A stretch of DNA of 64,000 nt from Bacteroidales bacterium (GCA_016709025.1 JADJEQ010000043.1:1-64000), one strand, 5' to 3'; shown: positions 9,856 to 21,152, numbered from the stretch's first letter. Made by a program: numbers and translations. The notes: a model not told the origin generated them from the sequence alone.

Positions 9856-11820
9856 TTATTTATTCTCCAATTTTTCAATTCTCTTCAAAAGTTCTTCATT
9901 CTGTTTGGTTAATTCCTGGATAGCTTTAACCATAGGAGCTATCAAATCATTGTACCGCAGACTGTACATGCCTTCATCGTCTTTAGTGATGATACCGGTA
10001 TGAGTTGCTCCGGAATTGTCAAGTGTTTCTTCTACTTCCTGGGCGATGAAACCGTATTCCGTTTTTTTGTTTTCATCGTTCAATCGGATATAAGATACAG
10101 GGTTAAGCTTATTGATAAACTGTAAACCAAGGTCTGATTTTGTTATGTCTGCTTTCAATCTATTATCTGAAGTAATTGACCAGCCTACCTGGATTCCGGC
10201 ATAGGATATTCCTGAGTTACCTATTCGCACCTGGTTATTAGCTGATGCAGTTGGCACCTGGGCATCATATCCAATGCCTATATTATTGGACCCGGTGACA
10301 TTTGAAAGCGCCCATATACCAAAAGCTGAATTATTATTTCCAACTATATTGTGTTGCATGGCCTGGTAACCGCATGCTGTGTTTAACCCCCCGGTCGAAT
10401 TATCCTGCATGGCCTGGAATCCGCAGGCAGTATTTGAGTTTCCCGAGGAGTTTGACCATAATGTCTGGGAACCAAGGGCCGTATTATTGATTCCTGTATT
10501 CGCTGAAGGTAAATTTGAACCTTTCAACGCTTCATTACCAACTGCTACGCTATAATTGTTATACGCCACGGAAGTAGGGTTGGCATACACCATTGCATTC
10601 GTGCCGATAGCAGTGGCATTGGAACCAGCCACATTACTCTTAAGAGCACTGTGTCCGATAGCTGTATTAAATGAACCGACTGTATTTTGAAATAGTGTGT
10701 AGGTGCCAATTGCAGAATTAAGGCTGCCGGTAGTATTGGCATTCAGCGCTTCAGAACCACTGGCTGTGTTTTCAACTCCGCTGGTATTATTTGTAAGTAC
10801 TTCAAAGCCTGCCGCTGTATTTTCTCGTCCACTGGTGTTATTATAGAGTACGCGGTATCCACTCGCAGTATTCGCGTCTCCTGCGGAGTTAAACCATGGT
10901 GTCTGGAAACCCAGCGCTGTGTTGTAATTCCCGATATTGGATACAGGAGATGGAGATCCTCTTAAGGCTTCAAAACCCAGGGCTACATTCGAGTTTGTGA
11001 ATGAAGTACTTGTACTGTTCGAGAAGTACATTGCATTAGCTCCGATCGCCGTCGCCAAGGAGCCGGCAACATTGTAGAAAAGAGCGCTGTGGCCAATTGC
11101 TGTGTTCGAATTTCCGGTAGTATTGGAGGTAAGACAAGGGGAGCCTAAGGCAGTATTCATATAACCTGTTGTATTTGCGGAAAGTGATTCGGCACCAACG
11201 GAAGTGTTTTGAGAGCCGGTTGTGGTATAATATAGAGCCTGAAAGCCAATGGCTGTATTCTCATTCGCACTTGTATTGCTGTATAGCGTTCGCCATCCGA
11301 TACCTGTATTCCAGCCACCTGATGTGTTGACTAAAAGAGCTCCATATCCAAAAGCAGAATTGGCAGGTCCGGTAGATAAGGGATTCAATGCACTGACCCC
11401 GAAGGAGGTATGTTCTGTTCCAAGCAATCCAGCCCTTACATTATTTCTCCTGAAGATAAGGTCTTTGTCATCCGTTGTCCCAATAAAGTTGGCTGAAGCA
11501 ACTGTACCACTGTTTCCACTCAGTCCCCATCCGGAAACGGATCCTGTGATAACCCATAAAGGACTTGAACTGGTACCTGAGTTATAATAGATTCCCGGGG
11601 CGTTGTCGGTCTGATAGATGATTAATCCTGTTGCAGGGCTGACAATGGCATTGCGCTGCGCCAGTGTCATCCTTGGAATCAGCATACCCCTGTTTGTGCT
11701 TTTAACATCCAGCATGGCTGAATTATCCGGAAGTGAACCATCAGTGTTTATGGCCACCTGTGCTTTAGAAACAATTCCTATGAGCAAAATCGCAAGGATT
11801 GACAGAAGGATCTTTTTCAT
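9856..11820 (-). CDS. YadA-like head-repeat protein with C-terminal S74 chaperone domain
   Basis: This is a 654-residue secreted protein. Residues 1-20 form a signal peptide ending near SKAQ. Residues 21-75 are the shared module (VAINTDGSLPDNSAMLDV, LIPRMTLAQRNAI, SPATGL). A long array of about 14-23-residue head repeats follows (patterns such as NTTGSQNTSVG and NSNTAIGHSAL), predicted to form a trimeric left-handed beta-roll as in YadA heads. A peptidase_S74 domain at about 548-610 has SITSDNRLKADI and YGFIAQEVE. The C-terminus is a short coiled coil. S74 domains act as intramolecular trimerisation chaperones that cleave themselves off before the Ser of the S-D motif. There is no T9SS tail. 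It lies 8 bases downstream of the previous gene. Confidence 0.82.
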   Translation of the reverse strand: MKKILLSILAILLIGIVSKAQVAINTDGSLPDNSAMLDVKSTNRGMLIPRMTLAQRNAIVSPATGLIIYQTDNAPGIYYNSGTSSSPLWVITGSVSGWGLSGNSGTVASANFIGTTDDKDLIFRRNNVRAGLLGTEHTSFGVSALNPLSTGPANSAFGYGALLVNTSGGWNTGIGWRTLYSNTSANENTAIGFQALYYTTTGSQNTSVGAESLSANTTGYMNTALGSPCLTSNTTGNSNTAIGHSALFYNVAGSLATAIGANAMYFSNSTSTSFTNSNVALGFEALRGSPSPVSNIGNYNTALGFQTPWFNSAGDANTASGYRVLYNNTSGRENTAAGFEVLTNNTSGVENTASGSEALNANTTGSLNSAIGTYTLFQNTVGSFNTAIGHSALKSNVAGSNATAIGTNAMVYANPTSVAYNNYSVAVGNEALKGSNLPSANTGINNTALGSQTLWSNSSGNSNTACGFQAMQDNSTGGLNTACGYQAMQHNIVGNNNSAFGIWALSNVTGSNNIGIGYDAQVPTASANNQVRIGNSGISYAGIQVGWSITSDNRLKADITKSDLGLQFINKLNPVSYIRLNDENKKTEYGFIAQEVEETLDNSGATHTGIITKDDEGMYSLRYNDLIAPMVKAIQELTKQNEELLKRIEKLENK

Positions 11821-11828
11821 ACACTATG

Positions 11829-13589
11829 TTATTTTAATTTTTCTTCTATGACTTTCAATCTTGCTAAAGTAATTTTCTCATTTTCCTTCAGCAAATTGAC
11901 CTCATCCTGGAGTTGGTCATTTTTCAACTGTTGCCTTTCAATGATTTCCTGCTGCTCCTGAATAGCTTTTACCATGGGTGCCATAAGGTCATTATAACGC
12001 ATACTGTAAATGCCTTCATCATCTATGGTCAGAATGCCGGTATTGGCCGTTCCTGCGTTGGCAAGAGTTTTCTCAACTTCCTGAGCAATGAAACCATATT
12101 CAGTTTTTTTGCTTTCATCATTAATACGAACATAGGATACTGGATTAAGATTATTGATAAACTCCAAACCAAGGTCCGATTTCGTTATATCTGCCTTCAA
12201 CCTCTTATCTGAAGTATATGACCAGGCTACCTGGATTCCTGCATAAGAAATGAAAGTGTCACCTATGCGAACCTGGTTGTTTCCAACAGCGCTTGGAACC
12301 TGGGCATTATTCCCAATACCAGTATTATTGGAGCCGGTGGTGTTGTTCGAAAGGGCATATTCACCCAACGCACTGTTATATGAACCAGTGGTGCTGTTAA
12401 ATAAAGAATTTGTCCCGACTGATGTGTTAAAATCACCTGTTGTGTTATAACGAAGAGCAGAAACACCTGCACCCACGTTTTGCTGACCAGTTGTATTGTA
12501 TATAAGCGAATTTGATCCGAGTGCCGTGTTATAATTACCTGATGTATTTGAAAGCAGTGATGACTCTCCTATGGCTGTATTTTGAATTCCTGCTGAGTTG
12601 GAAACAAGTGACATGTAACCATTTGCAGTGTTATTGTTTCCCGATAAGTTGTCATTAAGTGAAAAGTAACCAGTGGCAGTGTTATTGTTTCCCGTTGTGT
12701 TGTAACTAAGTGAAGAGAAACCAATTGCTGTGTTTTGAACCCCAATTGTGTTATTAAAAAGTGAATAGGAACCATTAGCAGTGTTATAATTTCCGGTTGT
12801 GTTGGAGTACAGTGATACATATCCACAGGCAATGTTATAAATCCCTGTTGTGTTGGAATAAAGTGATTGAAATCCATAGGCAGTATTCCTGACTCCATTC
12901 GTATTACTAGCAAGCGCATCTTTTCCACTCGCAGTATTGTAACTTCCGGTTATGTTAGATAAAAGTGCATTCACTCCATTCGCTGTGTTTTCACTTCCTG
13001 TTGTGTTGGAATAGAGTGCTTTGTAACCATTGGCAGTATTAGAATATCCTGTTGTATTATTTGCAAGCGCATCTTTTCCATCAGCAGTATTATTACTTCC
13101 AGTTGTGTTAAATAAAAGTGCATTAACTCCATTCGCGGTGTTTTCACTTCCTGTTGTGTTGAAATAAAGTGCATCAACTCCATTGGCCGTATTAGAAAAT
13201 CCTGTGGTGTTGGAATTAAGAGAATAAACTCCATTAGCCGTGTTATTATAACCTGTCGTATTAGAATATAGAGCGTTATTGCCAATGGCTGCATTATACG
13301 ATCCTGTACTTGAAGGGTTTAAAGCATTCATACCAAAAGAGCAATTATTATTTCCTACATAGCCCGCCCTAATGTTATTTCTTTTTAAAACTATATCGTT
13401 ATCATCTGAAGTGCCAATAAAATTCAGGGCCGGATTGGTGCCGGTGTTGCCGGTTAATCCCCACGTACTGGCGGTGCCAAGTTGCACCCATGCTGTGCTG
13501 GTACGGGTGAAAAGGCTGTTAACATCTGTATCAAATACAACCAATCCTGTGGCTGGCGATGCAATGGCGTTGCGTTGCGCGGTTGTCAT
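11829..13589 (-). CDS. YadA-like head-repeat protein with S74 domain, 5' end frameshifted
   Basis: The open frame of 586 residues begins MTTAQRNAIASPATGL, which is the middle of the module shared by the neighbouring genes. The signal peptide and first half of the module are encoded just upstream in another frame (13738 to about 13590). Around 30 head repeats (TTGxxNTANGxxALYSN) fill residues 70-455. The S74 domain (SYTSDKRLKADI, YGFIAQEVE) is at about 475-535, followed by a coiled coil of about 50 residues (IQEQQEIIERQQLKNDQLQ). Without the upstream segment the product would lack a signal peptide and could not be exported, so either the frameshift inactivates the gene or it is a sequencing indel. 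It is the third member of the operon by similarity. Confidence 0.8.
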   Translation of the reverse strand: MTTAQRNAIASPATGLVVFDTDVNSLFTRTSTAWVQLGTASTWGLTGNTGTNPALNFIGTSDDNDIVLKRNNIRAGYVGNNNCSFGMNALNPSSTGSYNAAIGNNALYSNTTGYNNTANGVYSLNSNTTGFSNTANGVDALYFNTTGSENTANGVNALLFNTTGSNNTADGKDALANNTTGYSNTANGYKALYSNTTGSENTANGVNALLSNITGSYNTASGKDALASNTNGVRNTAYGFQSLYSNTTGIYNIACGYVSLYSNTTGNYNTANGSYSLFNNTIGVQNTAIGFSSLSYNTTGNNNTATGYFSLNDNLSGNNNTANGYMSLVSNSAGIQNTAIGESSLLSNTSGNYNTALGSNSLIYNTTGQQNVGAGVSALRYNTTGDFNTSVGTNSLFNSTTGSYNSALGEYALSNNTTGSNNTGIGNNAQVPSAVGNNQVRIGDTFISYAGIQVAWSYTSDKRLKADITKSDLGLEFINNLNPVSYVRINDESKKTEYGFIAQEVEKTLANAGTANTGILTIDDEGIYSMRYNDLMAPMVKAIQEQQEIIERQQLKNDQLQDEVNLLKENEKITLARLKVIEEKLK

Positions 13590-13738
13590 ACGGGTGGCAG
13601 GAAGCCTTGCGAGGTAGATTTCACATCCAGCATGGCTGAATTGTCAGGTAATGAGCCATCAGCGTTGATGGCAACCTGGGCTCTTGAAGCAATGATTGAC
13701 AGTGTGAAGGAAAGAAGCAGGAAGATAAGTTTTTTCAT
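13590..13738 (-). pseudogene. Frameshifted signal peptide and N-terminal module of the S74 gene
   Basis: Starting at ATG 13738 and reading left, the frame gives MKKLIFLLLSFTLSIIASRA, then QVAINADGSLPDNSAMLDV and STSQGFLPPV before TGA. The neighbouring genes continue here with an Arg-Met-Thr sequence. One extra C in the run CCC (complement of GGG at 13592-13594) would give PPR-MTTAQRN and join the two frames. The ATG is 10 bases after the stop of the upstream operon gene. Confidence 0.8.
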
Positions 13739-13748
13739 GGTTTTTGTT

Positions 13749-16700
13749 TTAGTTGCTTTCTGCTTTCCCGATTAACTGTAATAATTGTTTATTCTGTGCT
13801 TTGAGTTCTTCAATGGTCTGTTGCATGGCATCGTTTTTTAAACTTAATTCCTGGATGGCTTTCACCATGGGTGCGATCAGGTCATTGTACCGCATACTGT
13901 AAGTTCCTTCGTCATCAATGGTAATGATACCGGTTTCTGATGCTCCGGCATCGGTCAGCGCAACCTCTACTTCCTGGGCAATAAATCCGAATTCTTTTTT
14001 TCCGCTTTCATCATTCTTACGTGTGTAGGAGACAGGATTCAGTCGCTGAATGAAAGCAAGGCCCAGTTCAGAATTTATGATATCAGATTTCAGATTCCGG
14101 TCTGAAGTAATTGACCATGCAACCTGAATTCCGGCATAGGAAATGTTCCCGTCACCCATACGTACCTGGTTGTTCCCTGTTGCATTGGGTACCTGGGCAT
14201 TGTAGCCGATGCCAATATTATTGGAGCCGGTTGTGTTATTGAAAAGAGCATTATTTCCAACAGCGCAATTTATAGTGCCAGTTGTGTTGGAATAAAGCGC
14301 GTTGTTTCCATTGGCTGTGTTTTGAATTCCTGTAGTATTTGAATAAAGGGAAAAATTTCCATTTGCAGTATTATTATATCCTACAGTGTTAGAGCCAAGC
14401 GCTTCAACTCCATTGGCTGTATTAAAGTTCCCCGTTGTATTGGAGTAAAGCGCATTTGTTCCGTTGGCTGTGTTATTATTTCCTGTTGTATTGGAGTAAA
14501 GCGCATTTGTTCCGTTGGCTGTGTTAATATTTCCTGTTGTATTGTAATTAAGTGCGGCATAGCCATTCGCAGTATTGTAATTTCCGTTGTTGTTTGAAGA
14601 AAGAGCCGCAGATCCGGTGGCAGTGTTATAATTTCCGGTTGAGTTGGATAAAAGTGCGTTAACTCCAGAAGCTGTGTTCTGACTTCCGGATGTATTGCTG
14701 TATAGTGCAAGATAACCATTGGAAGTATTTGAATTTCCTGTGCTGTTTGACCACATCGACTGGTAGCCCGTAGCTGTATTGCCGATACCTGTATTTGCTG
14801 CTGCGGAGGGGGAGCCCATCAGTGCTTCAAACCCAACAGCCACATTATAACTTGTATATGGGGAACTGGTATTGTTGGCATAATACATGGCTCTGGTTCC
14901 TATAGCGGTGGCATAGGAGCCGGCTACATTCGAATAGAGCGACAGATAGCCGATGGAGATGTTCTGACCACCCGTAATATTCGAGTTAAGTGCCCATGTG
15001 CCGGTGGCTGTATTTTCATTACCGGTTGTATTGTTGATTAGCGAAGCCAACCCGACGGAAGTATTAAATCCTCCCGTAGTATTCCTTTTAAGTGAAGAAG
15101 AACCCAGTGCAGTGTTATATTCTCCTGTAGTATTTGCATTCAGCGCCAGATAGCCATTGGCTGTATTGGCCATGCCCGTGGTATTACTCCTCAAAGCCTG
15201 GTAACCCACAGTTGTATTCTGATTGCCGGTATTGGAAGCCGCTACAACCGATCCCATCAAGGCTTCATACCCAACAGCTATGTTGCTGTTTTCAAAAGGT
15301 GTTGCTGTATTGTTTGCATAGTACATCGCATGATAACCAATGGCTGTAGCATTGGAGCCGGCAACATTCGAATACAGCGACTGAAATCCGATGGAGATAT
15401 TCTGACCACCGGTGGTATTCGAATTGAGCGCCCAGGTGCCGGTGGCTGTATTTTCATTGCCGGTAGTGTTGTTGATAAGTGCAGCAAGTCCGATGGAAGT
15501 ATTAAATCCTCCCGTAGTATTCCTTTTAAGTGAAGAAGAACCCAAAGCAGTGTTATAATCGCCCGAAGTATTCGCATTCAGGGTCTGATAACCATAGGCT
15601 ACATTGGCCTGACCGGTTGTATTAAAACGCATAGACTGGTAACCAACCGATGTATTCTGGTTGCCGGTATTGACATTCGCATTATCAGAACCCTTCAATG
15701 CTTCAAACCCAACAGCAATGTTGCTGTTTTCAAATGGGGTTACTGAGCTGTTTGAATAGTACATGGCATGATAACCAATAGCAGTGGCATTGGAGCCGGC
15801 AACATTGGAAATCAGCGTCTGATAACCGATGGCGATGTTCTGATTTCCGATATTGTTTGAATAAAGTGGTTGAAAGCCTAAGGCTGTATTGGAATTTCCT
15901 GTCGTATTAAAAAACAGGGCACTTGCACCTATCCCTAGATTGTAATTGCCTGTTGTATTATAAGATAAACTTTGCCCTCCAATGGCTGTGTTGTTATTCC
16001 CGGTTGTATTACTTTGCATGGCAGAAGCTCCGCTGGCTGTATTTCCGTGACCGCTTGTATTGGCAGAAAGTGCTGATTTTCCATTTGCAGTATTCGTATT
16101 CCCTGAAGTGTTACTGTACAGCGCGTTAAATCCGGTCGCTGTGTTCATTGATCCTGTAGTATTTGACCATAAACTGCTGCTGCCAATGGCCGTATTCTGA
16201 TTCCCGGTATTGTTCGCAGCTACCATTGATCCTCTCAACGCTTCGAAACCAACAGCTACGTTGTTGTTGCCAAAAACTGTGGTCCTGTCGTCTGAATACA
16301 TCATGGCCCTGGTGCCAATCGCAGTTGCGCCGGTACCGGCAATATTGGAAAACAGAGCCTGATATCCGGCAGCAATATTCTCAGAACCAGAGGTGTTGGA
16401 ATAAACCGACTGAACTCCAAATGCCGTATTTTGATTCCCGGTAGTATTGCTGTATAAAGATTCGTACCCGTCTGCAGCATTTCGATTTCCGGAAGTGTTT
16501 GCACTAAGTGCACCATTCCCAAACGCGGAATTTGAGATTCCGGTGCTCAGCGGGTTCAATGCATTTACTCCGATTGAGGTCGTATTGCCAATGAAGCCGG
16601 CACGTATATTATTCCTCTTAATAATAATGTCTTTATCATCTGTGGTTCCGATGAAGTTGCTGGAGGGAATTGTTCCGCTGTTGCCATACAATCCCCAGCC

Positions 16701-16988
16701 GGTGCCTTCGCCGGTTATCACCCATATGGGACTTGCACTGCTGCCGGAGTTGTAGTATATCCCGGGTGTGTTATCGGTCTGATAGATGGTTAATCCTGTT
16801 GCGGGGCTGGTTATAGCATTGCGTTGTACCAGTGTCATCCTTGGGATCAACAGGCCCATGGTTGTACTTTTAACATCCAGCATGGCTGAATTGTCGGGCA
16901 ACGAGCCATCTGTATTTATTGCTACCTGAGCCAAGCTAGCAAAATTCAAAATAATGACTGCTGTAAGTGAAAGGTAAATTTTTTTCAA
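13749..16988 (-). CDS. Large YadA-like head-repeat protein with S74 chaperone domain
   Basis: This 1079-residue protein is the first gene of the surface operon. It has a signal peptide (residues 1-20, ending SLAQ), the shared module (residues 21-75), then about 870 residues of head repeats of the type NTTGNNNTANGTNALYS. These are interrupted at intervals by longer inserts such as VAGSNATAIGYHAMYY plus a short loop. The S74 domain starts near residue 957 (SITSDRNLKSDI, FGFIAQEVE) and the protein ends in a coiled coil (IEELKAQNKQLLQLI). Two copies of a roughly 145-residue block are very similar (coding DNA about 14940-15360 and 15380-15790), evidence of internal duplication. By family knowledge it should form a homotrimeric fibre whose S74 part is cleaved off. 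Its attachment to the cell is unknown. Confidence 0.83.
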   Translation of the reverse strand: MKKIYLSLTAVIILNFASLAQVAINTDGSLPDNSAMLDVKSTTMGLLIPRMTLVQRNAITSPATGLTIYQTDNTPGIYYNSGSSASPIWVITGEGTGWGLYGNSGTIPSSNFIGTTDDKDIIIKRNNIRAGFIGNTTSIGVNALNPLSTGISNSAFGNGALSANTSGNRNAADGYESLYSNTTGNQNTAFGVQSVYSNTSGSENIAAGYQALFSNIAGTGATAIGTRAMMYSDDRTTVFGNNNVAVGFEALRGSMVAANNTGNQNTAIGSSSLWSNTTGSMNTATGFNALYSNTSGNTNTANGKSALSANTSGHGNTASGASAMQSNTTGNNNTAIGGQSLSYNTTGNYNLGIGASALFFNTTGNSNTALGFQPLYSNNIGNQNIAIGYQTLISNVAGSNATAIGYHAMYYSNSSVTPFENSNIAVGFEALKGSDNANVNTGNQNTSVGYQSMRFNTTGQANVAYGYQTLNANTSGDYNTALGSSSLKRNTTGGFNTSIGLAALINNTTGNENTATGTWALNSNTTGGQNISIGFQSLYSNVAGSNATAIGYHAMYYANNTATPFENSNIAVGYEALMGSVVAASNTGNQNTTVGYQALRSNTTGMANTANGYLALNANTTGEYNTALGSSSLKRNTTGGFNTSVGLASLINNTTGNENTATGTWALNSNITGGQNISIGYLSLYSNVAGSYATAIGTRAMYYANNTSSPYTSYNVAVGFEALMGSPSAAANTGIGNTATGYQSMWSNSTGNSNTSNGYLALYSNTSGSQNTASGVNALLSNSTGNYNTATGSAALSSNNNGNYNTANGYAALNYNTTGNINTANGTNALYSNTTGNNNTANGTNALYSNTTGNFNTANGVEALGSNTVGYNNTANGNFSLYSNTTGIQNTANGNNALYSNTTGTINCAVGNNALFNNTTGSNNIGIGYNAQVPNATGNNQVRMGDGNISYAGIQVAWSITSDRNLKSDIINSELGLAFIQRLNPVSYTRKNDESGKKEFGFIAQEVEVALTDAGASETGIITIDDEGTYSMRYNDLIAPMVKAIQELSLKNDAMQQTIEELKAQNKQLLQLIGKAESN
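14938..15795 (-). repeat. Internal tandem duplication in the 1079-residue surface protein
   Basis: Two neighbouring blocks of about 430 bases encode nearly the same run of head repeats. Both contain the phrases GSSSLKRNTTGGFNTS, NNTTGNENTATGTWALNSN and YSNVAGS-ATAIG. The identical 38-base-scale stretches around 15075-15110 and 15507-15545 show that the copies are recent or kept similar by recombination. Confidence 0.65.
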
Positions 16989-17113
16989 GACGATTGGTTA
17001 TTTAATGATTTCTCCCTGTCTGGCCCGATATCCAGGCCAGTTGTTATATAATTCATCAGACTGTTGAAGGAAAAAAGTATTATGAAATTGGTTGAACGGA
17101 CTATTGCTATCCA

Positions 17114-17121
17114 CAAATGTA
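17114..17121 (-). promoter_or_regulatory. Candidate -7 box for the surface-protein operon
   Basis: CAAATGTA on the plus strand is TACATTTG on the minus strand and fits the Bacteroidota -7 consensus TAnnTTTG. It would give a leader of about 120 bases before 16988. No clear TTTG at -33 is visible. Confidence 0.35.
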
Positions 17122-17238
17122 TAAATTAACATATATAAAACCAAGCATATATCTATATATTTTTTAAAAGCAAGCAAAAATCTGAAGTTTGCTTCAGGAT
17201 TTTTCATGCTGTTCGTGCGAAAATTCAGAAATTTCATG

Positions 17239-17246
17239 TAGGTTTG
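17239..17246 (+). promoter_or_regulatory. Candidate -7 box for dnaX
   Basis: TAGGTTTG matches TAnnTTTG and lies 25 bases before the dnaX ATG, giving a leader of about 20 bases. No good -33 TTTG was found at the right distance. Confidence 0.45.
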
Positions 17247-17271
17247 ACATCCCAAAAAGAGACAGCACAGA

Positions 17272-19095
<1,824 letters not shown>

Positions 19096-19384
19096 AGTTC
19101 AAAGTCTAAAGTCTAAAGCTTAAAGTAAGATTGGATTTTAATATTTGGCTGGGGAAATTACGCTTTGCCTCTCTCAAATAACTACCCTTAGCGTCCTCGC
19201 TAAGGGTTACCAGGACATCTCAAACTTCTGTTCGCCTTCCAACGTATTTTTAAAAGATACCTTTGAAACTCTGAGATGCGAGCATCGCGTCTTTACTGTC
19301 CATCATTTTACCAAGAGTTATTTCTCGGTGAGACATCGTTTCCATCTTTCAATCTTCCAATATTCCAACATTTCAACATTCCTC
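19096..19384. other. Intergenic between convergent dnaX and transporter, with hairpin
   Basis: A short word repeat (AAAGTCTAAAGTCTAAAGCTTAAAGT, 19101-19126) follows dnaX. A perfect 10-bp inverted repeat ACCCTTAGCG-TCCT-CGCTAAGGGT sits at 19184-19207. It lacks a T-run, so it is more like a REP-type palindrome than a rho-independent terminator. No gene is supported here. Confidence 0.55.
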
Positions 19385-19534
19385 TTTCTTTGTTTGCCAC
19401 TGCATGCCCTGAGCCCAGGCCCCAGGGGCCCAAAGGACGATGCTCCATGCTCCATGCACTATGCTCTGTGCTCTGAGCCCTGAGCCCTGTGCTCTGAGCT
19501 CTGAGCTCTGTGCCCTGAGCCCTGTGCCCTGTGC
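19385..19534 (-). repeat. Heptanucleotide array directly after the transporter stop codon
   Basis: Read on the minus strand, the array starts immediately after the TGA of the transporter gene. It runs as about ten units GCACAGG/GCTCAGG/GCACAGA/GCTCAGA (consensus GCWCAGR), then GCATAGT and two GCATGGA, then decays into GCATCGTCC and G+C-rich sequence. Only the fourth and seventh positions vary. Similar arrays with the same order follow clpB and the SpoIIE-type phosphatase gene. Confidence 0.85.
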
Positions 19535-21133
19535 TCAAAAGACCGGAAGCTTAAACAGTATATTGGAAAACACAATCATCAGCACCAACGCCATGGGGTA
19601 CACTGCTGCATAAGATACCTGCGCAATGCCACTGTCGGATTGGCTGTTGATGGCCGCCAGGCCCGGGGTTGAAGTCATGCCACCTGTTATTACACCCATC
19701 AGGGTCAGGAAATTCATCTTCAGGAAATATCTGCCGGCTACAAAGGCTATGACAAGCGGCATTAATGTGATGGCAGCCCCGGCCAGTAAAAGAGTTATTC
19801 CGTATTCTTTAAAAGTACCTGCAATCTGTCCACCGGCTTCGCAACCCACCGTAGCCAGAAACATCAGCAGGCCAAGTTCCCTGAACAACTGATTGGCATT
19901 GCTCGACATCGACCAGATGATGGGGCCGGTTTTCCCGATTCCGCTCAGGACCAGGGCCGCGGCCAGCACTCCGCCGGTAATGCCGAGGCTGAAAGTAAAC
20001 AGCCCGAATACCGGCACTTTGATCATCCCGATAAGGATTCCGATCACAATTCCAAGGGTTATGGGCAGGAAATCGGTTTCCGACAGGCGTTTGTCGTCGT
20101 TTCCCAGCAGCTTGACCACCTGCCGCATGCTTTCCTTGCTGGAAGCCACCATCAGCCGGTCGCCAAACCGGAGCATGGTGTAATGCATAGGCCTGAGTTC
20201 AATGCCGCTTCTGCGGATACGAACAACTGTAGCATCGTAATTGGCCCCAAGGTTTAGTTTCTGCAACGGTTTGTTGATTACCTGCTTGCTGGTGACCAAT
20301 ATCCATTGTACATCGTGGCCCTTGTCAAGTTCCAGTACTTCATTGGTTTCAGGACCGATCAACAGTTTTACATTTTCAAGGTCTTCGGCCGTCCCCAGTG
20401 CCCTGATGACATCACCTGCATACAAAATGGTTTCACTGGAAGGGGTTAAAGTCAATCCATTGTGTTTTACCCTGGAAATAACACAGTTTGTGGCGGTTCT
20501 GAATTTCAGGTCTTTCAGCGATTTGCCGCTGACATTGGGATTATCAACCCTGAAGTTGCCGGGGATAAATTCCGGGTAGCTCTGACGGACACTTTCGGTA
20601 AACTCTTTTTCGCTCTTTTTAAAATCGATCCTGAGAATCTTAGGCAGCAGGCTGACAAACAGAACCACACCCACCACACCAAAAGGATAGGCAATTCCGT
20701 AGCCGATGGATGCCAATGGTGAACCACTTATTTCAACAGCAGCAGCCAGGCCGGGTGTGCTGGTCATAGCGCCGTTGAAGAGTCCGACAGCCAGTGCTTT
20801 GTCGATGGATAAAAAATGGGTAAGCGCCAGCGTAACAGCGGCTCCACTGGCAATGATGATGGTGGCAATGATAAAAAGCTGCTTCCCGTACTGTCTGAAG
20901 CTCCTGAAAAATCCCGGCCCCGATTGTATCCCGATGGTAAAAATGAAGAGTAAAAGCCCGATGTTTTGGTATTCGGAAGGCAGTCTGAACCCAAAATGGC
21001 CCAGTAACATGGCAATAAAGATAACGGCCGAAATATCAAGTGAAAAACCTTTAAACCTGGCCCGCCCGACCATAAGTCCCAGACTGATAATAATAAAGAG
21101 AGCCAGGTAACTTAAATTCATTATGTTTTCCAT
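19535..21133 (-). CDS. AspT/YidE/YbjL-family putative transporter
   Basis: This is a 532-residue membrane protein with the duplicated architecture of the aspartate-alanine exchanger (AAE) family. It has five or so N-terminal hydrophobic helices (including GIQSGPGFF and NGAMTSTPGLAAAVE), two cytoplasmic RCK_C/TrkA-C domains (about 205-375, for example TVVRIRRSGIELRP), and a second set of helices with the matching motif GGMTSTPGLAAIN. The two TSTPGLAA repeats are diagnostic of the antiporter duplication domain. Known members exchange aspartate and alanine, or dicarboxylates, but most are of unknown substrate. The ATG at 21133 is used; Met at 21121 is an equally good start. A candidate promoter lies at 21153-21160. 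The stop codon abuts a heptanucleotide array. Confidence 0.85.
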   Translation of the reverse strand: MENIMNLSYLALFIIISLGLMVGRARFKGFSLDISAVIFIAMLLGHFGFRLPSEYQNIGLLLFIFTIGIQSGPGFFRSFRQYGKQLFIIATIIIASGAAVTLALTHFLSIDKALAVGLFNGAMTSTPGLAAAVEISGSPLASIGYGIAYPFGVVGVVLFVSLLPKILRIDFKKSEKEFTESVRQSYPEFIPGNFRVDNPNVSGKSLKDLKFRTATNCVISRVKHNGLTLTPSSETILYAGDVIRALGTAEDLENVKLLIGPETNEVLELDKGHDVQWILVTSKQVINKPLQKLNLGANYDATVVRIRRSGIELRPMHYTMLRFGDRLMVASSKESMRQVVKLLGNDDKRLSETDFLPITLGIVIGILIGMIKVPVFGLFTFSLGITGGVLAAALVLSGIGKTGPIIWSMSSNANQLFRELGLLMFLATVGCEAGGQIAGTFKEYGITLLLAGAAITLMPLVIAFVAGRYFLKMNFLTLMGVITGGMTSTPGLAAINSQSDSGIAQVSYAAVYPMALVLMIVFSNILFKLPVF

Positions 21134-21152
21134 CGCAGGGAAGATTGATCGG

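Noticed and set aside
7890..16988. Prophage tail-fibre region
   Set aside because: S74 and fibre-like repeats occur in phage tails, but no other phage gene is nearby and all four proteins have Sec signal peptides.
19145..19483. Plus-strand frame after dnaX
   Set aside because: It runs through the hairpin and heptamer array, with no protein-like composition.
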